A stretch of 64,000 bases of DNA, taken from positions 8,881,349-8,945,348 of the forward strand of contig CM038918.1 in the NCBI GenBank assembly GCA_021904315.1, in the 5' to 3' direction. Below are positions 47,091-64,000 of the stretch, in pieces. The position numbers were made by a program, and so were the translations under genes. The notes beneath the pieces are model-generated. The model did not search any database. It was given only the letters and a program-made list of their open reading frames with translations, and had not been told where the DNA came from. This DNA comes from Sphagnum magellanicum (Eukaryota > Streptophyta > Sphagnopsida > Sphagnales > Sphagnaceae). Positions within the stretch are counted from its first letter, which is position 1, and each line of letters starts with the position of its first letter.

Positions 47091-49650
47091 ATGGCGTCTA
47101 CTGCAGCAGCTGCAGCAGCAGTAGCAGCGACTTCTTCTTCCTCGCTTACTAAATTGCAGCTCCAATCGCAGTTTCATGGACAACAGAGTGGTCTATCAAG
47201 TAGTGCTAGACAAGCGGAGAGTTTGTCGTTGCTGCGTGTGAGTGGTCATTGTAGTAGTAGTAGTGGCGGGAGTGGTAGTCGTGGTGGCAGTCGAGGGGGA
47301 TTATTTGGAGTTGGACATCGTGGTGCAGTGGTTGTGTGTAAAGTTGTACCAGAGAAGACAGTGGTGATTGGCTTGGCGGCTGATTCTGGTTGCGGGAAGA
47401 GCACATTCATGCGGAGATTGACGAGTGTGTTTGGAGGGGCGGCTTCGCCGCCCAAGGGAGGGAATCCGGATTCCAATACGCTAATTAGTGATACGACTAC
47501 TGTGATTTGCTTGGATGATTACCACTCCTTGGATAGGTATGGACGGAAGGAGAAGGCGGTGACGGCTTTGGACCCGAGAGCCAACAATTTCGATCTCATG
47601 TACGAGCAGGTGAAGGCACTCAAGGAAGGCAAATCAGTCGAGAAACCGATTTACAATCATGTGTCCGGTCTCCTCGACGCGCCTGAGACTATACAACCTC
47701 CCAAAATTCTCGTAATCGAGGGACTTCATCCCATGTAAGTACCTAATCCTCGCAACATTCTTGCTGAATCTCGACCTTAGCAAATGCGAACGCGTTTGTC
47801 GCAAAGATTGCACGTGTGTACAGTCTTTGTCGGCTTGTGGAATCTGAGCCGAGTTGCGATATTGTGGATCTATTGTTGTCTTTCACAAGAGCGTGTTATC
47901 CAGCACGTTGCCGGATCGAAAGATGTAGATTATTACAAGACTTCCGGCACGCCTCCTCTAAAGACACATCAGATTCTTACAAGCTGTCGAGCAATTGAGG
48001 ATTTAGCCGTAAGGTATGATCGGAATGTAGTTACAGCAATATTTTGGAGGAAGTGCACGGCAATCGAGAAACTGAGCTCCTTGGGAAGGCCATTTTACAA
48101 AAGCACGGAAGTCTATCCCTGAGACACAAACTCAATCAATTGTGTTGATACATTGTTGAGCAGGTACGACGAGAGAGTGAGAGATCTACTGGATTTCAGC
48201 ATTTACTTAGACATCAGTGACGATGTCAAATTTGCTTGGAAAATCCAGGTTTGACTCTCCCCCTCATGTGTACCTCACAACAATCAAAAGACTTTGCTGT
48301 CCAAGACTTGAATCAAAGAAGTGGAAATTCATTCATGTGGCTGCCTATTTTCTCTCACATGCCATACCTAATGGTAGGTGTGGAACATGAAGCAGAGGTT
48401 TAAGGGTTCTGGCCTGAGTGTTCAAATGACACAGGGGCAGCTTCAAGTTCTCATGATCTTGCCCACCATAATTGCTCTTTTTTATCAATGCTGCTTATCT
48501 GTGATTTTATTTGAAAATGCAAACATAACAATCATGTTGGATCATGTCATATCTCAGCGTGATATGGCTGAACGAGGACACAGCTTGGAGAGCATTAAGG
48601 CAAGCATCAATGCTCGCAAGCCAGATTTTGATGCTTACATTGGTATGCTTGTCATGCCTTGACTCACACATTGACATCTTTGAATACCTACCAGACTCAT
48701 CATTTGAATATATCTTTTTTTGGTGGCAAGCTGTCACAGGCATTTCAATGTGGATAGTGGATTTGATTTTGGAGTTGACATGTGTGCAGATCCACAAAAG
48801 CAGTATGCAGATGCAGTGATTCAAGTGTTGCCAACCCAACTAATTCCAGATGACAATGAGGGCAAGGTGCTGCGTGTGCGAATGGTGATGAAGGAGGGTG
48901 TGAAATACTTTGAGCCAGTATATCTCTTTGATGAGGGCTCAACCATTGACTGGATTCCTTGTGGTCGCAAGCTCACTTGCTCTTACCCAGGCATCAAGTT
49001 CTTTTATGGACCAGATACATACTTTGGCAATGAGGTATAATGGAAGCATTTTCTGCATCATTGTTAAGTTTATGCAGTCTTTTGGACATTTCTCTTATTG
49101 CTTTTTCTTGCCTACTACAAACATGCAGGAGGTGACAAGGAGATGCATATACTGTATTATAAGTAGAATACAGCAATTTGGAGATGGATAACATAGGGGA
49201 AAAATGCAGTTTTCCCCCATCCTCCACAGAATTGCAAACTATGAGTTACTCACCCAATTGAATCCCTTGCATGCTACTGCTCATAAGAGAAGATCTCTCA
49301 TAAGTGGCCATAAGAGTTATGCATTCTGGAGAGTAAGAAATCTGTCTGTCAGATGGCAGATAAGATATCCGGGGCTGATGTGGCCTGTCGTGGTTGAGCA
49401 GGTGTCTGTGCTGGAGATGGATGGTCAGTTTGATAAGTTGGATGAGTTGATATATGTGGAAAGTCATCTCAGCAACATCTCAACTAAATTCTATGGAGAA
49501 ATCACACAACAGATGCTGAAGCATGCAGATTTTCCTGGGAGTAACAATGGCACTGGGTTGTTCCAAACTATTTGTGGGCTTAAGATCAGAAATGTCTATG
49601 AGAGGATTCTTGCAGAAGGGTCTACAGTGTTGGAAGGATCTAAGGTTTAA
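47091..49650 (+). CDS. PRK: Phosphoribulokinase, chloroplast precursor
   Basis: Five exons: 47091-47734, 48164-48248, 48558-48642, 48790-49034, 49402-49650. They join in phase to 435 residues. The enzyme phosphorylates ribulose 5-phosphate with ATP to ribulose 1,5-bisphosphate in the Calvin cycle. The first 85 or so residues are rich in Ala, Ser and Gly without acidic residues, a transit peptide that is longer than in spinach or Arabidopsis. The mature part starts near KTVVIGLAADSGCGKSTFMR (P-loop), followed by TTVICLDDYHSLDRYGRKEK. The two Cys in these stretches match the thioredoxin- and CP12-regulated pair, and the second pair is present in IPCGRKLTC. Later motifs are VLVIEGLHPMYDERVRDLLD (with IL for VL here), RDMAERGHSLESIKASI and KFYGEITQQMLKH. 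All expected blocks are present, so it should be active and redox-regulated. Intron 1 contains a CACGTG G-box core at 47811. Confidence 0.97.
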
Positions 49651-50929
49651 AAACCTTTTACTACTTGTATCATTGATTGTAATGGCCTCTCCTGTCCTCC
49701 ACAATAGAGGCTTGACCTGAGGCAGGTTTAGTTTTGTAGGTCTATTTGGTGACTAGTCATTCCCATGTTCAACACAGATGTGCAGTTCATTTGTGCAGGT
49801 GTATATGAAGGCCATCTACAAGTTGAGCAAATGCCTGTAATCCAAGTATTGTTTGTTCCCAGTGACTGATCTGCACTGATTGTCTGAGAGTACGCAGACT
49901 TTGGATATATCAAAGGCTGCGCACCCATCTCTGTACTGGAGACTACCTCAATAACTTGGCAAACATGCACTGTTGGGATCAAAAGTCAGTGTAAGTATCC
50001 ACATGACTTGAGACATGAAGTAGAGAATATCTGGGTAGTTGTTCAGATGTGCTGTCACAGTGAGAAGGCTGCTTCTAACCTCGATTTTCAATCAAGATTG
50101 TTAAATAGAGCATATATATTAACACTAGTGGAAGGTGTAGAAGGCTGTTTACAGAGGGTAGCCCAAGAGCAGTATCTGGGGTTTTATTAAAAAACTCACA
50201 ATATCAGAGGCTCAAAAGCAGTCTGAGCCTGAATTTGTGCCAAAGAAATTATTTTGGTCTTTTCTCTCAATTCTGGGAGAATGTAGGATCTAGGTATAAT
50301 TGGTCTTCAATACGATTTGCCAAAAGGAGGAACAGCATTTTTCCACCTAGGCTTTGATCATCTCAAACATGCTCGGAGGCCTGATGTTTTCACTGGTGCA
50401 TCCTGTAATTTATTGTTTCCCCTGTTATGTTCCTTATGTAAATTACAATCTAGAAGTCAAGGAAGGTCTGATGTTGCCATTATGTCCTATGGATGCTGCC
50501 ATAGGTGCAGCTTCTTATGTGATCCCCAGTTGAGTATCAAAAATTCTCAGCTGACAGATTGTTTCCTGTTGGAATGAAGGAAGGCATTGAAACTTCAATC
50601 CATAGATTGTGGACCTGAAAATACCAGGGATTTTTGGGTTTGTTGTTGATAGGAGCCAATTTCCAGGTGGGCCCTTTGTCCATCCATATTTTGTGTGGAA
50701 ATTGAGATTTGGTTTTTCCTCGCACTAAAACTATGTACATCCTTACATAGCTTGAAATTTGTATCACAAGGTTGGCTGGGCGTCAAGACCACAAGAGTCA
50801 AATGGGTTTTGGGCCCAACTTTTGAACAATGATGGTTTGCTGGGGACTACCCTCACTACATCTCTTATCTTGGGCTCTTCAGTTTCCATGAGAGTTAGGA
50901 ATGTGAAGTCCAATGCCTCTTAATTAGGC
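49651..50929. other. 3' flank of PRK
   Basis: Non-repetitive sequence of moderate composition; the proximal part probably holds the PRK 3' untranslated region. No further gene is recognised; ORFs here are under 90 codons and lack known motifs. Confidence 0.4.
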
Positions 50930-51385
50930 CTTGATACATGTGATTGAAAAGATCTTTTGAAGTAAGGGGGTTATGGTGAAGTCTGATCCATCTTCAGCCT
51001 TGATGCATGTGAATGCAAGATCTGTTGAAATAAGGGGGGTTTTGGTGAAGTCTTATTTCTCTTTGTCTTAGATGCATGTGATCCAAAGATCTTTTGAAGG
51101 AAGAGGGATTTTGGTGAATTCTAATCTGCCTTATATGCCTTGATGCATGTGATTGAATGATATTTTGAAGTAAGGGGGGTTTTGTTGAAGTCGGACCTCT
51201 CCTTGTCTTTGATGCATGTGATTGAAACATCTTTTGAAGGAAGGGGGATTTTGGTTAATTCCAATCTCTCTTATATGCCTTGATGCATGTGATTGAATGA
51301 TCTTTTGAAGTAAGGGGGGTTTTGGTGAAGTCTGGATCTCTCTTAGACCTTGGTGCATGTGATTGAAAGATCTTTAGATGTCAGG
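50930..51385. repeat. 70-bp tandem repeat, seven copies, alternating 69 and 71 bp
   Basis: GATGCATGTGA or a close variant recurs at 50933, 51002, 51071, 51142, 51211, 51282 and 51352. Successive spacings are 69, 69, 71, 69, 71 and 70. Each unit continues with GATCTTTTGAAGTAAGGGGG and TTTTGGTGAAGTC. The alternate copies also share different tails (CTTATATGCCTT versus CTTTGTCTT). Minus-strand ORFs through it are repeat-driven. Confidence 0.9.
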
Positions 51386-51573
51386 GGGTTTTCAATTCAG
51401 GATGTGTTCAGTAGGAGAGACAAATGTTCTGGTTCCCTAAAGCATCTTTGACAACCCGGAAGAGCACTAGAGCCTGCACCAGTATATCAACAGGATCACT
51501 AATTGGGTGATCCAACCAATATAACTTTGAGTTTAACCAAAAGCAGCTCAGCTATTCTCTATTTTTTCTCTTT
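51386..51573. other. Short spacer before the fold-back element
   Basis: Unique sequence without supported features; its last nine bases belong to the proposed target-site duplication (51574-51582). Confidence 0.4.
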
Positions 51574-51582
51574 TCATAAGTA

Positions 51583-52607
51583 CTAGTGTGGCCTGTGCTG
51601 TCGGCCCAAGTGTTACCACGTCCTCAACTGTTTTTTCCTTCCAAAACCTGGTTTTTGGGATTTATTTGAATTTTCAGGGGCAGAAATCACTTTTAAATCC
51701 ACATCTCCCACATTCTGAATCCAAATCTTATCAAATAAACTCCATCAAATCCTGCTCATCAAGATCTTTCCAACAATACCAAAGGCACATTCCAATTCCT
51801 CTGAAATTTTCAGCTATGATTTAATTTAATTTTCAGCGAAGAAATCATTCAGTATTCAAGAACTTCTACACCACAAGTCCGAACGACATAAAACCAAGCC
51901 ATGCACCCTTCCTCCTCTAGAGCTTTCCAAAGAGACGAAGCATGCGATCTGAAGCATCCCGGTTCGGTGGATCTCATCGGTACGAAACAAAAAAACTACC
52001 TTGCATCATAAATATGTGGATAACAAAACAAAACTATGAAGCGAGGTAATTTGTTTGTTTTGTTTTGTTTTGTACCGATGAGATCCACCGAACCAGGATG
52101 CTTCAGATGGCGCTCTTGGTCTCTTTGGACAGCTTTGGACAGCTCTTGAGGAGGAGGGGTGCATCGGCTTGGTTTCATGGCGTTTGGACTTGCGGTGTAG
52201 AAGTTCTTGAATATTCAATGATTTCTTCACTGAAAATTAAATTAAATCGTAGCTGAAAATTTCGGAAGAATTGGATTGTGCTTTGGTGTTGTTGGAAAGA
52301 TCTTGATGAGCAGGATTTAATGGAATTTCTTTGGTAAGGTTTGGATTCAGAATGTGGGAGATATTGATTTTTAAGTGATTTCTGCCCCTGAAAATTCAAA
52401 TAAATCCCAAAAAACCAGGTTTTGGAAGGAAAAAAAAGTTGAGGACGTGGTAACATTTGAAGGCTTACCATTCAATTCGAGCATGATTTCCTTTCATATT
52501 TGGCTGTTCAAAAAATTGATACATACATTGCAAAATATTGTTCACATATTGAGTTTCCCTAGATTGTAATGGGTTCACACTTGTGCCAATGGCACAGGCC
52601 ACACTAG
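51583..52607. mobile_element. Fold-back DNA transposon with about 400-bp terminal inverted repeats (Mutator-like)
   Basis: The left arm, 51583 to about 52005, starts CTAGTGTGGCCTGTGC. The right arm, about 52045 to 52607, ends GCACAGGCCACACTAG. The arms pair along their length with roughly one change in ten: for example GGTTTTTGGGATTTATTTGA on the left and its complement at 52390-52420, and CATCGGTACGAAAC on the left with GTACCGATG near 52072. The right arm carries about 110 extra bases (roughly 52465-52575) between the inner arm and the terminal 30 bp. The centre is only about 40 bp with no gene, so the element is non-autonomous. Flanks TCATAAGTA (51574-51582) and TCATATTTA (52608-52616) match at 7 of 9 positions, suggesting a 9-bp target duplication as Mutator elements make. 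Confidence 0.85.
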
Positions 52608-55600
52608 TCATATTTAATCAATGTAGGGGTTGTCTCAACTGGTTTACGCCCTTGCATGTTTGATTATGCAGCAATTCAACTACAGGGATTGACTAACAAG
52701 AAGCAAATTCTCAGAGCACATGAATGGTAAAATGTTAGCTTGGCAAAGAAGAGTATTGGTGATTTATGGTGGTTGTAATCGTTTGCTTCAGAAGTTAATT
52801 ACTAATGATTTAATAGATGAATTCTCAGCATTGGGGTAATGGTCCTAATAAAATAACTTCAAATGTATGCACTTCAATATTCACTTCAATCTCGGTGTGT
52901 CCTTACTCTTGTTTTCCTTTCTCATTTGCACTGACATCCTCCCACTGACCAGCAGAGGATAATTGTGAAATTTACCTTTCGGCATTTGGAGGGGCTGATT
53001 CAAGAGCTTGTTCTGCAATGTGCTCTCCCATCTTTCATATCACCATGAAGCAGCAGGAGGTGGAATCTGATTAAACCCACATTTTGCTCACAATGCATCA
53101 TCCTGATCATCATGTTATCATAATCCTCTGTGACCTTGGCTGGCATAATGCCAGAAACTCAACCATGAATGTGTCTTGTGGATAGAACAGCATTCTTTCT
53201 GAAGAGTGAATTTGTGTTGGAAGGACAAGCTGTAGAAACCTGCCACTTCTTCCTATCCATGTTTCATTTCTAGAAAGAACTTTAATAGGTGGCTGTGTCA
53301 TCTTTTCCACTAACGCATGATTTGCATCCTCCTCAAACCATACAAACCATGACTAATCAACTAGAAATCCATTTCCCATTCTACAATTGTGTGAATGTCA
53401 GGTGGAGATCATTTGCAATTTGCAGGTATTTTCAGCAAAGAAACATTTACAGATTGGCTGAAGATATGATGAACTCTATGTCATTGCCATGGGGGTTTTA
53501 TTCAGTGATTGACAATATGTCCATGGAGGATCTCTGCTGTACATGGTTAAATTGAGACTGCAGTTGCTTGCAAAAAGGTACCTAAAACCTTCAATCAAGA
53601 GTGAATGTAGAATTTTCCACATAGTTAAATTATATATGTCTAGTGGGATGGAGACAAAACAGAAGGTTCTATTCATCTAGTGTCTCGAATCTGTATTTCA
53701 GCACTCAGACCTGCAGAATTGAAACTTCTTTGTGGCTTTTCTTTTGACACTCTTGCAGCACTAATGGTGTGCGTCTATCATGCTTCCAAATGGGGTTTGC
53801 TCAATGTTGTTACTTACGTGTGGAACTCAAGGGTACTTCGAATTTTGTGAGAAGTTTTAGCCACTTATATGTCTAGTGCTCTTCTTGTGTTCAGTAGATT
53901 ATCATGGTTTGTGTGATTGATAGTGAAGAAATATAAATAAAGGAACTCTGGAAAAGAGGTTGCATGGTTTTTTTTTTGAAGATGCTTATGTAAGGTGAAC
54001 TGAGCAGCAAACTTGTTTTGTTCGACAAGTCCACTCTATGTAGTCTGGTATATGTGTGAAATCTGTCAGAAGGTCTTTTGACCATGAAGTGTTTTGTGCA
54101 AAGAATAAGGAAGGCACAAAGTGGTTTGCATCATACATTAGATGTTGTCACATTTGATTTCCTGACATTGCTGATCTTTGTGGGTGATTGGCTGGAAGGT
54201 CTTGGGAGCATCATATTTTGTTATAAGGAATAGTAAAGGTACAAACAAGTATGCATGACTTGAGATTTGATTTTGTGTATTATTGCTTATCCATCTCTGA
54301 GTTCTGTCAACTGGTCTTCTGAGGTTGATTTATTGTTGTAGGCAATGGATGAGAGAATAGAAACTAGTATATCTTAGCCGAAACTGAATTCTAGTACTTT
54401 TATTGTCTTTTATGCTGATGCACTTTGCCTGGGTCGATATGGATGTGGTGCATAATTTAAATATTTTTGTGACAGATTTGATGATGGTGATAACCGGTGA
54501 TGTCATTTGCGATTGATTGCTGAAATGTTATCTGAAGGAGGATGACATGTTGCTGAATTATCAACAAAAAGATGATGTTAAAATAGTATGGTATGTTTTG
54601 AGTGAAGAAATTGCTGATAACTATGAGTTTTGTAGTTTGAGAAGCATGTACAGTGCAAAGAAAGCACCTACAGTTGATCACATTGCTTATAGGTATATGA
54701 ATTGTTGGCATATCGAGGACATGGTTTTCTGTGAGGAACAGGTGACAACTTAAAGTAATTGTCACATAGCAGCAGAAGATGAGTTTGAATGGTTATACAT
54801 TATGTAGATGTTCAGGGTAAGAGCAGTTCCACTCTCAGTAGTATATAGGGAATGGCTTGTAAACCATAATTTGGACGAAGTTTGGGGTGTAAATAGCATG
54901 AAACTGAGTTTGGTAAGTAAAAATATGCATAGAATACAATGGTCTTCAAATGGCAAGTAGAGAAATATGATTATTTTGATTGGGCAATCACAATGATTGA
55001 CCCAGGTGTGGCCAGTGATTATTTTTTTTGGTGAATTTTTGCACTGCATTGACATTAAAAAATCAGGTGAGAATTGTACAAAGAGTTTTTTGGGAAAGTT
55101 TTTTGCAAAAGTCTCCATTTTTTGAGGAAAAACAGTCACAAGTCGCCATATTTAGATGTTGAGGTCATGGAGGTTGCTAGAACAAAGCAGGATTCTCAAA
55201 AAGTTCTACTTTTCCGACTGAAATCGAGCCAGATTTGGTTCATTAATGTTGTGGATGGTCACCAGTCCACCTACTTGACAAAATTGGAAAATGAAGTCCT
55301 GGTGGTGGCCTGTAATTGACCCTCACTAAACACTGTCCAGTATTTCATGTTTGTGAGGGGGAGGAAATAACTTGCACACTAATTCGGATGTGGAAGACAT
55401 TGGTAGAGGCTCACATACCAGGTGTGGGTGGATTTGCTGCTAGCATAGACTCGAGGACTTATTAATTGAAACTCTACAGCTTTGGGTGCTGAGATGCCTG
55501 ACCTGCTTATGTTTAAAAGCATGCATTTTTGGTTTCAGTTTGAAGAGGATAGTTATTTAAGAAGCAATGTTTGTAGACCAGGGATTCAGATTGAGCATCC

Positions 55601-56273
55601 AAGGAGCTTCCCTACAAACAGAACCATAATTACATGGGGTTTGAATGATCAAAAAAATTCTGAATTTCATTTGTTGGGAAAACTTTGATCACTACACATT
55701 GTAAAATGCAATGCAATGTTCGAATATGAGGGTCACAAGCCATGTTAGTAGAAGCAAGAGAAGAGAGTCAATTTCCTCAGCATATGTTGGTGAGAATAAT
55801 TGCACAATATCATTGAAACCAGCAAAAGGTAATGGATTGTTTCAACCAGTACAATGTTTCTTCTTCTTGCCACATTTGTCATCATCCCTCCAGTATTCAT
55901 TGTGTGGTTCCCTGTGATCATTAATAATACCGCACTGCTCACAACGTGCTACACATGCCAACCCCCACATAAATTTCTTTTCTCCACCTTGTTCATTGTC
56001 AATGAGTACAAGATTCACACCATTATTATGTGCAGCTTGTTATTGTTGTCTGATAGATCAGATCAAAGAAAAACAATAAGACCAACTGCCGTATGTCCCC
56101 TAGGTGCACTTTGTCTTTCATGTCAAGCAACATAGACTTATGCAACTTATAGAGTGTCTTACCCTGCATAACAAACACAACCCCATCCCACCTTTACTTT
56201 ATTAGTGTCTCCACATAAATTGCTGGATATGTGTGTTTCTTACTATAGGTATTGTGTCAGGAATCCAAGAGAA
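52608..56273. other. Gene-free region between the fold-back element and PGI
   Basis: Moderately AT-rich. Several ORFs of 60-125 codons (for example 53289-53555 plus, 54762-55139 minus, 55854-56135 plus) have no motif I know, and no set of them joins with splice sites into a familiar protein. It is possible that a transcribed but non-conserved locus is present. I support nothing specific. Confidence 0.4.
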
Positions 56274-62782
<6,509 letters not shown>

Positions 62783-63330
62783 GCATGCATAGATGTTCCC
62801 ACCATTTTTCACTTGTAAGAGCGAATATAGCGTTAATCCTTCCTTCCGAAACGTAGCCCAAAAAAAAATCTCACTAGCGTCACAGAAATCAATCAAGAAA
62901 AGACCCGAAGAACAACGATGCTCCATGCTTTCATCGGCAATAACTCTTACCGAAACAAGCAAGAACAGAATACAATAAACTTCCTGGTACTTTTGTTACC
63001 ATGATGAGTGTTCGAAAAGGTTTCGAGAAAAAAAATTTGTCGAGCTGCTGCTTTGGAGACGCTGCAACAAGAAAAAATTAGCCCTAAGAAAAAATAAATT
63101 CTACAAACAGCATTCAAGCAAAACTTTCAAGAACAATATGTGATGGTTACTGCGTCTAGCATGTGAGGAGGAGGAGGAGGAGGACGACGACGACGACACA
63201 GAATTGCATGATTCAGGAAACTTGATGATGAAGTCATAGAAGTGATCCATAGTCTGTCCGATACTCAGCTGCTGCTGCTGCTGGACTAACATGACAGAAG
63301 ATCATGGCAAGAACAACAACAACGTAAACG
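62783..63330. promoter_or_regulatory. 5' flank of PGIC
   Basis: Includes a CTG/CAG-type run at about 63271-63283, a GAG/GAC trinucleotide run at 63167-63195, and an open frame on the minus strand reaching 62962. A possible extra 5' splice donor, TTTCG then GTAAG on the minus strand at about 62949, could end a leader exon. The promoter is not localised. Confidence 0.4.
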
Positions 63331-63535
63331 AAAACAAAAGCATGGAACTAAATCAACAAGAAATCCAAAGACAACAGCAACAAAAACCACAACAAAAGCA
63401 TGGAACTAAATCAACAAGAAATCCATCGACAACAGCAACAAAAACCACAACAAAAGCATGGAACTAAATCAACAAGAAATCCTTCCACAACAGCAACAAA
63501 AAGCATGGAACTAAATCAACAACTAAATCCATCGA
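63331..63535. repeat. 58-bp tandem repeat, about 3.5 copies
   Basis: AAAAGCATGGAACTAAATCA recurs: the GCATGG word is at 63340, 63398, 63456 and 63503. The first two spacings are 58 bp and the last is 47 bp because ACCACAACAAA-like bases are missing. The unit also includes CAACAAGAAATCC and GACAACAGCAACAAAAACCA. The copies differ by very few bases, so it is the youngest-looking array of the window. Confidence 0.9.
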
Positions 63536-64000
63536 TCGACGACAACAACTTTGGCACTCATTGGAAGAAAGACGGGGGTTGGGCTGATTTGAAGAGGCAA
63601 CCAAAGGGAAAAGGGAAAGGCTTAATTTGTTTGTTTGTTGGCCTTGCCTACCAAGGCAAGGACAAGTATAGTAGCTTAAGGGATTTTGGCCCCTAATAAT
63701 ACCTTGAAGGATTTTGGTTTCTTTTAGAGGATTTTTTTGAACATTATATTTCTGAATGGTGAAATATATTTTCATTTCCACAACTGATCAATTATTAATT
63801 TCAAAACATTTTTAATGGTATTCATATTTGATCTTTTATCTTCCACATAAGCAAGGATTATTTTTGTTAATCCATATTGTTTTAAAAGGTCTTGTAAATT
63901 TCTTATTGATGTTTGACCTAAAATTTCAAACATTTCAAACAATTAATTAATTATAAATGTTTTGAAACTTAATCTTCTCCTAAAAAAATCATAACCAATG
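63536..64000. other. Right edge of the window, AT-rich
   Basis: Becomes strongly AT-rich after 63700. Nothing supported. Confidence 0.4.

Noticed and set aside
46665..47183. 172-codon minus ORF overlapping the PRK start
   Set aside because: Antisense to the Ala/Ser transit peptide of PRK plus AT-rich flank; no family similarity.
51588..52471. Two similar ORFs of 78 and 98 codons on opposite strands
   Set aside because: They are the same sequence in the two inverted arms of the fold-back element, so the similarity reflects the hairpin and not a gene pair.
63101..63292. 63-codon minus ORF with poly-Gln and poly-Ser as a possible first PGI exon
   Set aside because: PGI homology begins in the exon at 62708-62782 with its own ATG; the upstream ORF is trinucleotide repeats and need not be coding.

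Overview
The window is nuclear DNA from a land plant. It holds five intron-containing genes that I could splice completely by eye, one large intronless gene, and wide AT-rich spacers full of repeats. The plant assignment rests on phosphoribulokinase with a plastid-type leader, a FyPP-type PP6 phosphatase catalytic subunit and a cytosolic PgiC-type phosphoglucose isomerase with 22 exons. A TPR protein that looks like the axonemal protein TTC29 hints at a lineage with swimming sperm (bryophyte, lycophyte, fern, cycad or Ginkgo). I cannot name the species.

Layout. 1-6360: AT-rich, purine-skewed repeats, a decayed hAT transposase (about 3.5-4.5 kb) and a 69-bp minisatellite. 6363-8523 (-): ASH2/TRAUCO SPRY protein, five exons. 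8.5-17.9 kb: gene-free, with a G-poor array around 13.4-15.1 kb that contains a mirror junction and a 40-bp tandem repeat. 17.9-19.4 kb: solo LTR between two copies of a 333-bp segment. 21.6-27.1 kb (-): dead LINE (ORF1, endonuclease, RT, zinc tail) split by a second solo LTR of the same family, with a clean 5-bp target duplication. 27.5-28.5 kb: 34-bp minisatellite. 29561-33764 (+): PP6 catalytic subunit, ten exons. 37.2-37.5 kb: 33-bp minisatellite. 38025-39368 (-): 447-residue charged nuclear-type protein. 41322-45173 (-): TTC29-like TPR protein, eleven exons. 47091-49650 (+): phosphoribulokinase, five exons. 50.9-51.4 kb: 70-bp minisatellite. 51583-52607: fold-back DNA transposon with about 400-bp inverted arms, Mutator-like. 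56274-62782 (-): phosphoglucose isomerase. 63.3-63.5 kb: 58-bp repeat.

The genes do not form an operon-like unit. They are independent housekeeping genes: chromatin methylation (ASH2), phosphatase signalling (PP6), Calvin cycle (PRK), glycolysis and sucrose synthesis (PGI), and a probable flagellar protein. Each of the five spliced reading frames closes as a whole number of codons with family-like protein sequence throughout, so they look functional. Three of their 48 introns need GC-AG splice sites, two of them consecutive in the PP6 gene. I recognised no tRNA, rRNA or CRISPR array.
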